Assembly: GCA_019915135.1 (NCBI GenBank)
Contig: JAHLMK010000015.1
Coordinates: forward strand, 62,001 to 126,000
Length of the DNA: 64,000 nucleotides
Source: Strobilurus pachycystidiatus
Taxonomy: Eukaryota; Basidiomycota; Agaricomycetes; Agaricales; Physalacriaceae
Direction: 5' to 3'
The notes below the pieces were generated by a model, which was not told the origin of the DNA, did no database searches, and worked only from the letters and a program-made list of their open reading frames with translations. Below, one piece after another: positions 22,034-33,928 of this stretch (its first letter is position 1; each line of letters opens with the position of its first letter). Both the position numbers and the translations under genes were made by a program.

Positions 22034-25000
22034 GCCCCAGGGCGCCGAATGATGTTGACAGTGCCGAATCCATTATACAGGCGCGGGCTGTGGAAAATGC
22101 CTCTCGGAATCCAATTTAGGAATGTTGACTCGACGGCTTGTGGCTCGTAGAACAGCCTCTCCTACAATATGGACGAGTCACACAGATGGAGCCCCTGATC
22201 CAGTAGAAAATGGACACACTAATCGGGACGGTGTGGCGCATATCGATCATAATGTACTCTGTTCTACAAGCTTGCATGCGCGGGGTCAAGACATGCTGCC
22301 TGATTCGATGACATGGAAGAAGGTGCGTAGCTGACTCTCGTCAATGGTTACACATATGGTCGGGCGCTACGTTTCCCGAATCCCGGCCGACATCCAACGC
22401 GTCGAAATCCTGCAAACATTCGAGATCACTCCCCTGGAAATCCAGATCTTGTGAAGAGCCTCAATCATGAACTTCATATCCCTAATTTTGGACTACTTGC
22501 TCCCATTTCGCCCGTATAGCGTGTACAATACAATACTATCAATACAGAGTACATTCCCGAGTCTTTACACAGCTGCGGCACGAAAGGTCCCAGGTGAGCG
22601 CATCGTATCAGTCATAACGCCGTTGCTGTGACTGACAGTCGGAGATGAGTAGCGAAGACCTGGAAAGGAATGATTCGTTTCATTTTGAGAGCCACAATTC
22701 TCTCGATGACTCGATGACTCGATTGTTGGTGGATCGACTGCGGGGCGCCTTTTCGAACGAGAACATATGTCAATTGCGGATGCATTGTCTCCCAAATCTC
22801 GCGTCTAGTGTGCCTGAGAGCGTTTGATACACTGCTATTAGGTGTGGCGTGGGCCTGGCGACGCATCAACCCATGGCGGGAAGGGAGTTCGTATCGTGGA
22901 AGCAAGAGCAGGAATTCGTGGTCTTAAACGCATGAGGGGATAGGGTATTCCTCTGAGAGGACGAGATGGTGGTTGGTCAATGGAGGACCAGCCTGCACAG
23001 AAGGCTGAGAGAATGATGACGGGAAAAGATCCGATGCGCCAAAACACGTAGCTTGTCTTTAATGATAACAACATCCTCTAGCAAAAATGTAGAGCACAAC
23101 ACTCACGCTGGACTCGACGGACCTATCTGCAATTTTGGGCCCGAGATGCATCGCCCCCACGAAAAAAGTACCATGCCCACGGAAGCGTTTGTTGATCTGG
23201 AGAAGGACTCATCAAAATCCTCTCAGAGCCACTCGTGATAGCAACGTCAGCCCCAGATGGAACTCTGGAGCAGCGACGCCGCAATGAGTCTTGACAGTAA
23301 ATGTGGACGCGAGCCTCGAGGGACGAAAGGGGCGATCAAACAGGCAATCAAAAGAAGTATCCCGTTCCGCTCTTCTCCTTTCACCACGACGACGCCAACA
23401 ATAGCGCGACAACCGTCGGCCAACCTCGTCATGTCTGAGCACTCGATGGACTCATAACGCCAAAGGTGAGAGCTCGCGTCTGCTTGGCTTCAGCAAGCTT
23501 CCTGCCAATGGACCACCATCTTTCGCTTTCAGGTTCCGTGTACCTACGTGTATGCTCGCTCGAGAGGATACATCTCAAATGACGAGCAGCCGTCCCTACC
23601 AAATTTCAACGTGCATGAACACTGGCGCTACATAGCGCAGGCCGAGTAGGAGCAGGAAGCGCGCGAGCAATGCAGTGGAGTGAGCCACGGAGCAAGGGGA
23701 TGGGACAATGCGGAAATTAGCGGCAGTACGGTGCGTGTTTTGTATGGATGTTCCATTCCCCGCCGGCGACTCGTGCATGTCGCTTTTTTGCTGCCTTACC
23801 GTCCACGCTTGTCATCCCCAGTCCCCGCCTCATACCCTGTCTGATTCATTCTTCTCGACACTGCTCATGCATCCCCCATCTTCATGCCCCTTTGTGTACT
23901 GTCCCCCTCGCCCCCGTATTTTCCCGAACCCTCTTTTTGCTTAGTTCATCCCCTGCCAGCCCCGACCATCTCACGATTCATCCCCTCATCTCCCGCTCAA
24001 TCCCACACGGTCTCACGCACACCCTCAGGTCCCCATCGCTGAGCACGACCTTCAGCCGACCGGTGATGAACCCCCATCGGTGAGACTCGGCAGACACATT
24101 GCGTTTGACGCGGATGTGAGACACGGTAAGCAGCCGTTTTCGCCACCGACCCCCCTCCTCATGCCTCCCAGGTCCAATGCCGATCTCGTCGCCGATGCTG
24201 CATCTATAGTCTCCACCAGGAAAAATAGCCGTACAATCAGTCGTTCAAGCAGACGTTGCTGTCGGCGCGTTGAACTTGCCGTGAGATGGTATCCTTCCCC
24301 GAGCCCCAATTCCACGCCCTCGCAGTGGACAAAACCCGCCTTCCCTGGTGTCACCGACCGCTTTCCGCCGCCTCCATCATCCCCCAGTCCCGTTCACCAT
24401 TGCCCTACGTCTTCTCGTCTCCGTCCCACACCGTCTCTCACTACTGACGCACACGTATACAACTCGAACTCTGACACCGTACTCCCCCCCGCCCGCGCTC
24501 CCGGCTTTGCGATACCCAAGGCCTATATGGCCTGTTCCTGTCGCGGAGTTCCAGAAGGCTCGTACCCACTACTAGCACATATCCAATATGTCGGCGAGCG
24601 GCTACGTCGCACGCTTCTTCAGCGCTGGCCCCAGTTCGACAGGCCACGCATGCTTTCGTCAACTTTTGTTTTTTATGGTTCTTACTTGATGGGTTTCTTA
24701 TCATGAGTTCTCCCTGTTTCTTGTTATGAATATCCCCTTTTCCACTGTATTCCACGTCATAGCCATCGCTTTAATTCCTCTACGCACGACGCGCGGCGCA
24801 TCGCATCTCGCACGAAGTTCGCACATGTACGAGTACCGTAGCCACACACCTACACACTTACAGAACGAGTATCCATCACTACGTACTTTCCTGGAATCGC
24901 TGGGGCTACACAACCCTCGTAAAGAGGTCTTTTGATTATCGCGAGTGACACAATGTCGCGAACGACACCCGCTCGCCACTGCCGACAAACGATTTACTCG

Positions 25001-25188
25001 TGACTACCCATTGATGTACTCATCGGAGGAGCGTTTCTTGTCAGACTTCCGTTAGTATGCGGCTGGGACGGTTATAGCGCTCGGCTGACACACTGGGACC
25101 AGGAGACTAAAACTGTCAGTACAACCTCGTAAGACTGTTCTTCGCGTACCAGGTCGAGAGATGTTGTTTTCGACTGCGAGGAATCTTG
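22034..25188. other. intergenic, no gene supported
   Basis: Holds short open frames only, including a 60-codon one at 22645. Pyrimidine-rich tracts (23790-24060, 24330-24500) precede a GCGTTTGACGCG word also found at 29384, in a similar pyrimidine-rich setting; I cannot assign a function. Confidence 0.4.
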
Positions 25189-25460
25189 CTCACGGTCTCC
25201 AATTCGTTGTTGGAAGACGCATGACCGGCATAACGTCGTGAGCGAGAAGCTCTATTGATGAATTATGTGTACAGTCAGAAAACCTATAATCGTCGTTTGC
25301 CAGATTGCCCTCCTTCTTCTCAAACCACGGAGCCGGAACTATGCGACATGAGGGAAACCTGCTCTGCCGTCTTTCCGTCCCATTTGACATCTAGTTCCAC
25401 TTGAACATCAATACAATATCTGATCCAAGTTGTAGAACTCACCGTCGTGTCCAAACTTTA
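25189..25460 (-). pseudogene. detached 3' end of the membrane-protein family
   Basis: About 270 bp aligned to 52015-52302, i.e. the last coding segment plus downstream flank of the gene at 52.2-54.2 kb. The coding remnant reads DGKTAEQVSLMSHSSGSVV and stop, identical in that stretch to the intact protein. No upstream exons are present. The downstream (3') flank is conserved with small indels, so this came from a genomic copy and not from a cDNA. Confidence 0.8.
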
Positions 25461-25589
25461 AACGAGGGATGTCAGATGCGGATGAAGCCAGCCTTGCCAT
25501 TAGCTGGTGTAGATGTCGACAAGTCGGCTAGCGGGTTGGGCGTTGACAACAAAGAGCTGACCCGGTGAGCAACCCAGGATGCAGGCGTC

Positions 25590-25710
25590 GTCAAGAACGA
25601 AAATGGAGGGATAAAACAAAGAGTCAACAGCCCGGCACTCATCCGTGCCGGCGGCAAGGTGTGTACGCCAGATTACATCATGTACGCGCTTCTCCTCCTC
25701 CTCCGCCATC
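25590..25710 (+). repeat. dispersed repeat family R1, copy at 25.6 kb
   Basis: GGAGGGATAAAACAAAGAG, then CCGTGCCGGCGGCAAGG and GATTACATCATG in family order. It ends just upstream of the BTB gene and may supply part of its promoter. Confidence 0.5.
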
Positions 25711-26645
25711 ACTTCGCATCCGTTCCTCAACAGCATCTTGGGGCAGAACATTGGCACCCGGCGATGGCGTCCGCTGTACACCCTGAATGTGATATCCTCA
25801 GTCCATGGCTCTGGTCGCTTGTCTTACGCATCGTCAGTTTCCGCCTCTGACGCCGACGTCTTTGTATGCTCGTCTGATGGGGTTATCTTCAACCTGCATC
25901 GGAACAGCATCGTCGCTCTCACGACAGCCTTTCCGATTCCTGTTGGCGGAGACCCGGAACCAGCTGACTTTCAAGAGCCGGCGGAAGTCCTGTGTATACT
26001 CTTCAAATATCTGTATCCAGTGCCGCCGCTTCCCGATCTATCGTCCGCGTCATTTCCCCATCTACAAGCTGTCGCCGTGGCGGCAGACAAGTACCAATTT
26101 GCCCTCGTATCGCTTGTTTGCGACATCTGGATGGAGTAGATATATCTCCTTTCTTGTTCCTTCTACTCATTTTCCCTTTAGGAACAGGGCATCTACGCAA
26201 GCAATGGACGTTCTTTGCTATGCAGTTCTACGCGACAACAAACCCATGCAAGATCGTGTGGCCCTTCACACTTTGTCGGTGACGACAGGCGCAGCCGCTG
26301 GCACTTTTGACGGGGATTTATTCAAAAGATGGGTGCGTACGCGTTTACAGCACTCGTTTAACGGCGTGTGACGTTGAAGTGGTCCCGTAGATTCTCTACC
26401 GTGACGCATGGAACTTCTGGCTACGCTCCCTGATTCCAGCTGCAGGAGAATCGGCTGAAGCGTTTCAACTGCGCGCGATGAAATGGCAGGCGGATGTTTC
26501 CACCTCAGCATCTCGTCCTGTGTTCTCGGAGGCCTCCTTTGGGCCGTCATTTCCGACCGGGAGGTGGCACACCATGTACCCTGTACATCGTCAACACATC
26601 TTTCCTCAGCCAGATCCGCCCGTCTTCACCTTGACTAACGTCTGA
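25645..26645 (+). CDS. BTB/POZ domain protein
   Basis: Predicted exons: one ending at 26135, then 26182-26332 and 26391-26645 (introns 46 and 58 bp, the second with GTGCGT). The conserved part begins near 25837 with DADVFVCSSDGVIFNLHRNS, followed by a degenerate strand/helix region, EPAEVLCILFKYLYP, and DLSSASFPHLQAVAVAADKY. This is the usual order for Agaricomycete BTB proteins (DAD..SSDG..F..H...; A..L..LL.F.YP; A.AAEKY). Exon 2 continues with QAMDVLCYAVLRD, matching the helical part after BTB. BTB domains mediate dimerisation and often Cullin-3 binding; nothing here shows the partner. The 5' end is unresolved: no ATG in frame occurs before the domain, so a short first exon must lie upstream, and 25645 is only the limit of the open frame. 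Confidence 0.75.
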
Positions 26646-27160
26646 GACCCACGCCACCTGCTTCCCCTCTCCTTTTGTTTCCGTTCATCTCCCAACCTCT
26701 CTGTTTCCCTGATTTCTCTTATCTTGAAGCTTTCTGCGTGTGTCTTCACATTCCCATGACCCATTCAAAAAAGGCATCCTATGCCGCCCATCATCTCCCA
26801 CAAGTATCTCTAGTATTGTATGTATTGCATGTATGTAGTTAGCTGCTACCTGTGGAGACATTGGCCGTGAACCCGATTCGGCGAGAAAAGGGTAGCGAGA
26901 ATGCTGGGAGATATCAGCGTGTAGGAAGACATTTCAAACAGCCGCCAGCGCGGCGAGACTTGCCTGCCATGGAGTATTCGGAGTGACAAGATCTCCAGAT
27001 ACTCATTCTCGCCTCGGCATGTCACTCGCAGTACGTACTATGTCGCTATCCGCCCGACTCGGAATCATCAGGTCTATTCAGGAAAAATACCCTGTTATGG
27101 CACTGTAAAAATCGAATCAAAGATGATGTGTGGAAGGTAGACGAGCGTAAGTGTCATTGT
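26646..27160. other. intergenic, no feature seen
   Basis: Downstream flank of the BTB gene; AT-richer than average, with no open frame worth reporting. Confidence 0.4.
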
Positions 27161-27164
27161 GGAA

Positions 27165-27870
27165 AGGACTCGACCGAGAAACATAATCTCACAGGTAGTA
27201 GGGGAAAAATCGGGGTGATCAGGGGTGGAATACGCGCGGAGCAGACCGCTCAGGCAGCCGCCGACGTATAGGATCGTGAGTGGTAAATTTCGTCTTGCAG
27301 AAATTGTGTCTGGTTGCACCACCGCGCGCGATATGGACCTTTGCTCGCGACCCACGCAGGAAACAGGTTTATTTTTCAACAACAGTACGGAAACTCACCT
27401 GCCGTGCTGGATTAGAGTCGACGGAGTGTTGCCTACTGATAATTGGGGCACGTCAGGCTCAGAGACGTACGGGCATTCTTCCCTGCCCGAATCACCAACT
27501 CCATTTTGGTAGGTTAGATGGGTGATTTAATGTTGGGCAAGAAACGACCGCAGGTATAATGTATCAGAAAAAGAGCGGTCAGAATCATCAAGACGCGCGG
27601 AGGAAGCCGTTCGGGCAGCCGCCAACGTATAGAGACGCGAGTGATCGATCAAGGTAAGAAATTATCGCTAGGTCCACAAGTAGATGGGTGATCAAAAACA
27701 ACAAGGAAAAGAACGCGACCGAGAGACACGAACTCACAAGCAAAAGGGTTCTTGGATATGTAGGGCGTTCAGGCAGCCGCCGAGTCCCGACGTCTGATAC
27801 TGCGAGTATTCGATCAGTTGGGAACGAAATTGTGTCGCAGAAATACGTTGCTGTGTGTATGCAGCGTAAG
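27165..27870 (+). repeat. three diverged direct repeats with GGCAGCCGCC core
   Basis: Three related segments centred near 27260, 27625 and 27780. Each has a (C/G)AGGCAGCCGCC or CGGGCAGCCGCC core followed within 10-35 bp by a GCGAGT- or GTGAGT-type word and AAATT(G/T)..TCGCAG. Copies 1 and 3 also share GACCGAGA(A/G)ACA and CTCACA upstream. No continuous reading frame runs through all three. Confidence 0.45.
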
Positions 27871-30800
27871 TACAGCGACCAAGAAGCTCCTAGAGTGGTG
27901 CGACTCGCGAGTTGCAGGTGCAGTCGTGTGGAGAGTCCTGGATAACCAAAACCCGGAAGTCCTCCCGGCCAATCAGTAGAACAGAAGGGACGCCACGGAG
28001 GAGGTAGTAGGCATGATCTTGTGGAAGTACCTGGAGATAGTGATCAAAGCAAGCTCGTCGGTCCGATAGGTCGAGTATTTAGGCTGCGCAGGAAGAGTCA
28101 AGCTGCATTAGGAAGAGAGCGAGGTCCAAAAGAATAAACTGCTCACCGCAGGTCAGCTGTCGTTGAGGTAGACCATTCTGCTACGAAGAGCTGTTCAAAC
28201 TGACGTGTAAGATGTTAGAAGCCGAAGTACGTGAAAGAAGAAAGCGTACGCTTTAGTCCCACGTCGTGACCAGGAGCAATTACGTCACCCATCATTGCGC
28301 CTCTTGACATGTGTTTCGCTTTCCTTTTTCGTTACTCGTTCCGGTTCGACCGGAAGCAGCCCCAACCTAGTCTTGTTATAGAATATTTTCCCATCTCCAA
28401 TTCTGGCGCGTCTTTTTGTTTCGCGCTTGCAGCTCTTCTATTTCACGCGTTACTTGAGTAGAAAAACGTACCAAAGGCTCCAAATAACCTTCAACCAGAC
28501 TTTCAAGGCAATAGACGGCATGTATATATGCTGCCACACAAAAGACGACTACTTACATACAGGACATGTAAGGACTGAATGGATGCATCAAAAGGGATAC
28601 GCTCAGAATTACTCAGTGGGTTGTTCGAGGGGCTGCTGGAAGACGGTGCCATGAAGTGCGATGGTCCAGGATGAACAACCTTTGAATGCACGTGCATGAC
28701 GGGGCAACAGGACCACCTGCTGTACTTGTTGCAGCCTGCTGCTTGGGCCATGCCCAATGAGGCTTTATATTCCAGGCTTGAAACGGGCCAGTGGTGGTGG
28801 ATTACACAGAATTGCGCGACGAGATGGTGTCGCCAGGGTGTCGCGATGAGCGCAAAGGCACTGACGTGGCAGGACGGCCCGAGATCCGTGTGAGAACATT
28901 ATTCTATATGAGGCAGGTGTACATAATCATGCAGCCTTCCCCTCAAGGGGGTCGCGATTCAAAACAGACTACATACAGTACATACCCGTTCGTCACTGTA
29001 TCGTACGTCTGTCTACGAGAGACTAGCCCCAACCGAACTCGAATTCCGGTGCTTCACGAACGAGCGCTATGCGCCCGCGATAAACACAGTACAGGGCCAT
29101 TGAGGCTAGGAGAAGGGTTACCCAGTACGAGCAGAGGTGGTCGGCAGTACGGTGCGTGTCTCCCTATTGATATCTCCGCCCAGGACGATGGCTCGTTTAT
29201 GCCGCTCTTCCCCGCCTTCCTGCTCACGACTGCTATCACCCCTTGTCTCTCCGCCCTCAAGTTCGTCCCTCTTCTCACAGCCCTCATTCTACCCTGCCAC
29301 CGTTCCCTCCGCTCAGTGACTCATGCACACCTCTAGGACCACCGCTCAGCCGCTCCGCAATGAACCACAACGGCAAGCGCACTGCGTTTGACGCGGCTCA
29401 ACTTCTGCACGCAGATCTAGTACCAACGGAGGGCGTCTGGCCTTGATCACTCCTTCCCCTGCTCTTCGTTCCCTCCGCGCTTCTTCTGTTCCTCTCGCCC
29501 AGCTTTCCTCCCGCGTACCTGGAATCATCTTGCTTTCTGCTCGGTCTCACACGGCTCGCTCAAGCATACCGTGCTGTTTTGCAATGAACAACCGACCTCT
29601 CGCACGCGGCAGAGACAACGTCTTCGCCCGGTGTGAGCTAGCTTCTTCCTTTCGTCCGGCCGCATCTCTCGACGCCTCATTCTCTGCCGCCCATTCTTAC
29701 GCGAGCGAGCTGAGGCTTCGTACAAGAAGACGCTCATATCGGCGTTCCCGAGGTATGTCCTTCGCACTGTCATCGAGCATTCTACTTACATTCACGTCCT
29801 TTCCAGAATCTTCACTTCTACAAAATTGATCACGAATGCATTTGCGATCAATGTTACGTTCTCGTTCCCTGCACTACTTCGCTCCCCATCCTTCCGCGTC
29901 GACTACCCAGTCCTGTTCACAATCTCCCCCAACGTCCACCCATCGCCCCTGGACTTCAAGATGGAAGGTTCGCCGCCTGCGCTCGTGTATGCCATCGTGC
30001 TCCCAACATCGCAGCACCCATGGCCTGCAGGCCAGTTCCTGTGCGGACGGTTCTACGCGGCACCATGGTATACTTGGTATACTGATGGCGCGCACTAGCG
30101 TTGTATCGACGGGCCTAGCATACGCATAGTCTTTCCTTGGTTGTATTGGTACGATACGTTTACTACTCGCGATGAACGTTCCCTTTCCGTCATATCATAA
30201 CTGCAATAATACCGTTCCTTTGTGCAGTACATATCGATTCTTACTCTTATCACAAACTGCAGACGCCCACACATGCAATTGTAACCCGCCGTCAATTAAT
30301 TGTCCCTCGAAGAGACTAGGGCACAATCTGATGAGAGAGGGAGGTCTGCGTCGTGTCTCCATGGTCAACCCGTAACAGACTCGTAGATCTAAGATTATAG
30401 CAGAACAGACCATATTTTTGTGTACAGCTACCATCCCACAAGAAAGCCGTACAACGCTCAATATCGCGTGAAAGGCAGCAGATGCACGGCCGAGTGACGA
30501 GCCTATTTTAAGAAAGCAGCATAGCCCACCGGAGACGTCATGCTGTCGGCCAGTAAGTAAAAAAAAAAAAAAAATTGGGAATGGCACCAGCAGACAAGAG
30601 GCGCAAGTGTGTTTTGAAAGCATTCCAGGGGAGAGGCTAGATTTGCGATGACGGTGGTGGACACCGAAAGATGCCAAAAAATCAGCCAAGGAGGCTGGCT
30701 GAAGATCAACCAGATAGAGGGTCCACTAGAGATCGAGACAAAACCGGACTAGAAAGTAAAAAGGAGACGTGTTTCATAAACATGTATAAACATGATGCCG

Positions 30801-31170
30801 TTTTCTTTCGCCCTTCTTGATGTCTCCGATGCGCCCTCTGTACACGGCATTCAGAAGCCAACACAGCTCCCTGCAGCTCAGTCTCACTCATGACTCTCAG
30901 ATGGGTGGACCACAGAACTCGCGTCGGTGTGTGCTTGGCAGATTCACTAACAGGCATTGCCGACGGCATCGTCATGAGAAACAATCATTCGTCCTCCGCA
31001 TCTTCTGACCACACCACCACTCGCCGTTTATCGCGCCATCTTTGGATCGTCCGCTGAGCTTACAGACAAATTCAGTCAATTCCTCATGAGTATAGTATGT
31101 TCTGCTCCGAATGATTTCCCTCAGATCTTCACCTTCCACGCCACTGTAGTCATCGCCCAGCGGCCTGATA
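27871..31170. other. intergenic, no gene supported
   Basis: Contains pyrimidine-rich stretches (29185-29480) and a 17-bp A run near 30558-30574. The A run has no recognisable element body or target duplication. No gene with splice-consistent domains was found. Confidence 0.4.
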
Positions 31171-32136
31171 ATGGATGAAGACAATGTGCCGGAAAACCCA
31201 CGTCTTCCTGTGGAACTGATACGTCTCATAATGGAGGAGGCCGCCAGTGGATGTGTCTACGCCGACTATACCACAACACTGACCCTAACCCTGACATCCA
31301 GATGTGTCCGCGACTGGTGAGCTGGCTCGCTCAAGCGTACACTCATTGCTGAACAAATCTCGCAACGGCTACTTAGGATGGAACCCCTGCTTTACAACCA
31401 CGTTTTTCTGTTTGAAGGGAGAATTCCCGCCATGGCCGCCGCAATTCGTCTTCGAGCTGATCCCGACTTCTTTGGGACGGCCGTTCGCACAGTGACCATA
31501 CACGTGCGACACCTGCGACTGCACCCTCCTTGGAACCAGGCGGAGTGGGTCTCTGAAATAGAGTTCATTCTTTCGACCTTCCGAAACATCACGTCAATGA
31601 GCCTCTACGCGACGGAATATGGACTATTGGACCGTATACCGCCCATACCTGCCATTCGGTATCTTGCCCTCCAAGGTGCCCGCTACTTTGGCCATCTCCT
31701 GATGCAAACCACCCACCTATCCTGCTGTGATTACCTGCTCATAGCCCTCACGGAAAATGGCCTCCTCATGCAATGCTCCGCCCTGTCCTACATACATATT
31801 AGTTTTGACGCAAGCTACGGCGATAACCCCTGCTCGGATTACCTCGCCGCCATCCCCGACCATATCTCTACCCTCGTAGTTCAGATTGCTCATCTGCGCT
31901 GCGAAGCAGAGGCCGCCGTAGGCGTAATAGCACAATACGAGTCGTACCTGACGGCACCTCATGATCCCCGCCTTGTTTGGCTCAATACGGACCCGCGGTG
32001 GTCACAGACCCGGGGGATGCTGCACGTACTTGATGGCATCGATGAGAGGATGTATCGCGACCGACTGATGCCGGGATATCTGGCACTTGCAGCCCGCTGC
32101 GAGGCATTCCGTCGAGGCAGATATATAGAGCACTAG
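31171..32136 (+). CDS. F-box-type protein
   Basis: Exons 31171-31316 and 31377-32136, intron 60 bp (GTGAGC..TTAG), phase 2, 301 residues. Exon 1 reads NPRLPVELIRLIMEEAA, an F-box start (LP.EL...I), followed by Thr-rich helix sequence and SRCVRDW. The splice adds MEPLLYNHVFLFEGRI, the usual S..VR.W.EPLLY..V continuation in Agaricomycete F-box proteins. The rest has weak leucine-rich repeat character (HLSCCDYLLIAL, LSYIHIS). F-box proteins recruit substrates to SCF ubiquitin ligases; the substrate is unknown. The start is the first ATG in frame with the F-box. A truncated copy lies at 16.3 kb. Confidence 0.8.
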
Positions 32137-32808
32137 CGGCGAGATGCGAGGAGGAAGGGTCAACAATGACCAGACAATGTTAGATATCGATTGAACATCT
32201 GCACCACCTCGCGCCCACTCATCGCGCATGGAACTTCTTCCGCCGCACTCATACATGTTGTGCTCACAACTTTCCAGCACCCGAGGCTCAGGCTTGTACG
32301 CGGATTGTCGTACGCCGCACCATGGCATAATCCGTATGCCTCGAGCGGGAGGCGGTAGGCGCAGCTCGCGAACGTGAACTGACATTCTACAAACAGGCCC
32401 AGTACGTACATAGTAATCGTTGATTGTTTTCTGTTTTCTTTGGTACGATACGTCTACTTATGGTGAACGTTCCCAGACTTCGTTATATTATGTTTACCTT
32501 TTTGCCTCTCCTTTTTAAGATCGATGCTTCCCCGCATCAGACAGACGCGCGCGTCCTAATCATGTGAGTCGTATCTCACATTGCGCGAGCAGGTGAAGGA
32601 CAGAGATCTAATCGAGGATCCAATCAATCGGGCGCTTGGATAAATGATGGTCTCATTCGTTGGCTTGATTGCTTGTGTTCTACCTGGCTCACGTCATGTG
32701 TCTACTTTCAAGGATCTGCAATACCTGTCATGTTGATCTATCTTAGATACAGATGGCAACTTCGATTTGGAACTCGAACTGTCTCCTAATCATGAAAGGA
32801 TACCCAGT
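32137..32808. other. spacer before the DNA transposon
   Basis: No feature seen. Confidence 0.4.
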
Positions 32809-32864
32809 AAACTTGAGTTTTCCCGGTCGTGACCGGAATGAGTCGAGTTTCGACTCAAACTCAA
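32809..32864 (+). repeat. left terminal inverted repeat
   Basis: Starts AAACTTGAGTTTTCCCGG. Contains two palindromes: CCGGTC/GACCGG around GT, and GAGTCGA/TCGACTC around GTT. Confidence 0.9.
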
Positions 32865-32932
32865 GTGCCCCTCTCACAGTAGTATATCCAACATTGTCCA
32901 CTCGCGTCACATTGTCAGCCTGTTAAGCAAGG

Positions 32933-33075
32933 CAACTCAACTCAAACTCAAACTCAAACTCAACTCAAACTCATTTCGGATACAACTCCGAATAATTCTT
33001 GATCTTGAGTTGGTGAGACTCGAACTTCGAGTTAGCGCTAATGACTCTGATCAAGCTCGACTCAAAATTACTCAA
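32933..33075 (+). repeat. left subterminal ACTCAA array
   Basis: Seven near-contiguous ACTCA(A) units at 32933-32973, then scattered TTGAGT/ACTCAA words to 33075 on both strands. These probably serve as transposase-binding sites. Confidence 0.7.
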
Positions 33076-33567
33076 GAAAAGTCGGGGGACCAGGATAAGA
33101 TAAGTTGTTGGCTTATCTTATGTTTTCGCTCTGCTTGAATCTGGCTTGTGGGAAAGTGATATGTATTTCATTGTATTTACTACACTCACCAGTTACGGCG
33201 CGCGACCTGAAGAGGGGGAAAAAAAACGACGCACCCAACCAATCCTGCCCGGCGTCGTGCCAGCCATCCTTTGTCGTGGTCGCGACACCCCAATCCGCTA
33301 TCCCAAAATTTGGCTTGCGACGAGGCACCGGCAAAAGCACAACCGAGGCCGTCATTGATAGTGTCGTCGCTGCCAGGTTGCAAGCCTGCTGTCGTGGAAG
33401 GCATTGTGGTCGTAGTGGTATGTCAGCGAGAGAACAGCGAGCTCGTCGTCGACGGGGTCGTCGCCACTGAATTGCAGGCCCGTCGTCGGGGGGTGTCGAG
33501 GAGCTCGTCGTCGCTTGTTGTGGTGGTTGAAGGAAAAGTGCAAATGCTTAGTCAACCATCAAGCACG

Positions 33568-33687
33568 GCAACGTGTCCAGGCACGTTTGATGTCCAAAGT
33601 GCAAAAGGCACCGATGTCCGGGCCGCCGGATCGTCGGTCGCCTATAGGCTATGCACTTTGGACATCAAGCGGGCCTCGACACGTTGC
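33568..33687. repeat. 36-bp hairpin inside the transposon
   Basis: Arms 33568-33603 and 33652-33687 are complementary with three mismatches; the loop is 48 bp. A plus-strand open frame crosses it (33271-33906) but has no recognisable domain. Confidence 0.85.
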
Positions 33688-33722
33688 GGTCGTTGCCATA
33701 TGACTAATCGTTTGCCTCTTTT

Positions 33723-33752
33723 GAGTACAGGCGTTCGCCAGGAGACCCTGGC
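33723..33752 (+). repeat. inner inverted repeat, left copy
   Basis: 30 bp beginning GAGTACAGGCG, inverted partner at 37716-37745 with 29/30 identity. Contains a GCCAGG-AGAC-CCTGGC stem-loop. Confidence 0.85.
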
Positions 33753-33928
33753 ACATTGGTTGTGTTTGGTCGGGAAGGTCTCGGTGATGGCAACGTCGAT
33801 CCGAGCACTCGGCATATCGGCACTTCTTGCTCTTTCCTATCGTCGCGAAGGTCGATGCGAGCTCGCTCCACTAACGACGGTACGATTTGACCAGTACCTA
33901 CATTAAAAGCAATCATATCTATAGTAAT

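Noticed and set aside
22645..22827. 60-codon plus-strand frame beginning MSSEDLER
   Set aside because: Charged and helix-like but too short, with no paralogue, no splice partner and no promoter motif.
24080..24706. 208-codon Pro/Ser-rich plus-strand frame
   Set aside because: Pyrimidine-rich DNA gives open Pro/Ser frames; the only shared word with 29.4 kb (GCGTTTGACGCG) is too short to prove a gene.
30558..30574. A run as the tail of a second SINE
   Set aside because: No A/B-box head upstream within 400 bp and no flanking duplication seen.
33271..33906. 211-codon plus-strand frame inside the transposon
   Set aside because: It crosses the long hairpin and the inner inverted repeat, has Val/Ser/Arg-biased low complexity and no domain; open by chance.
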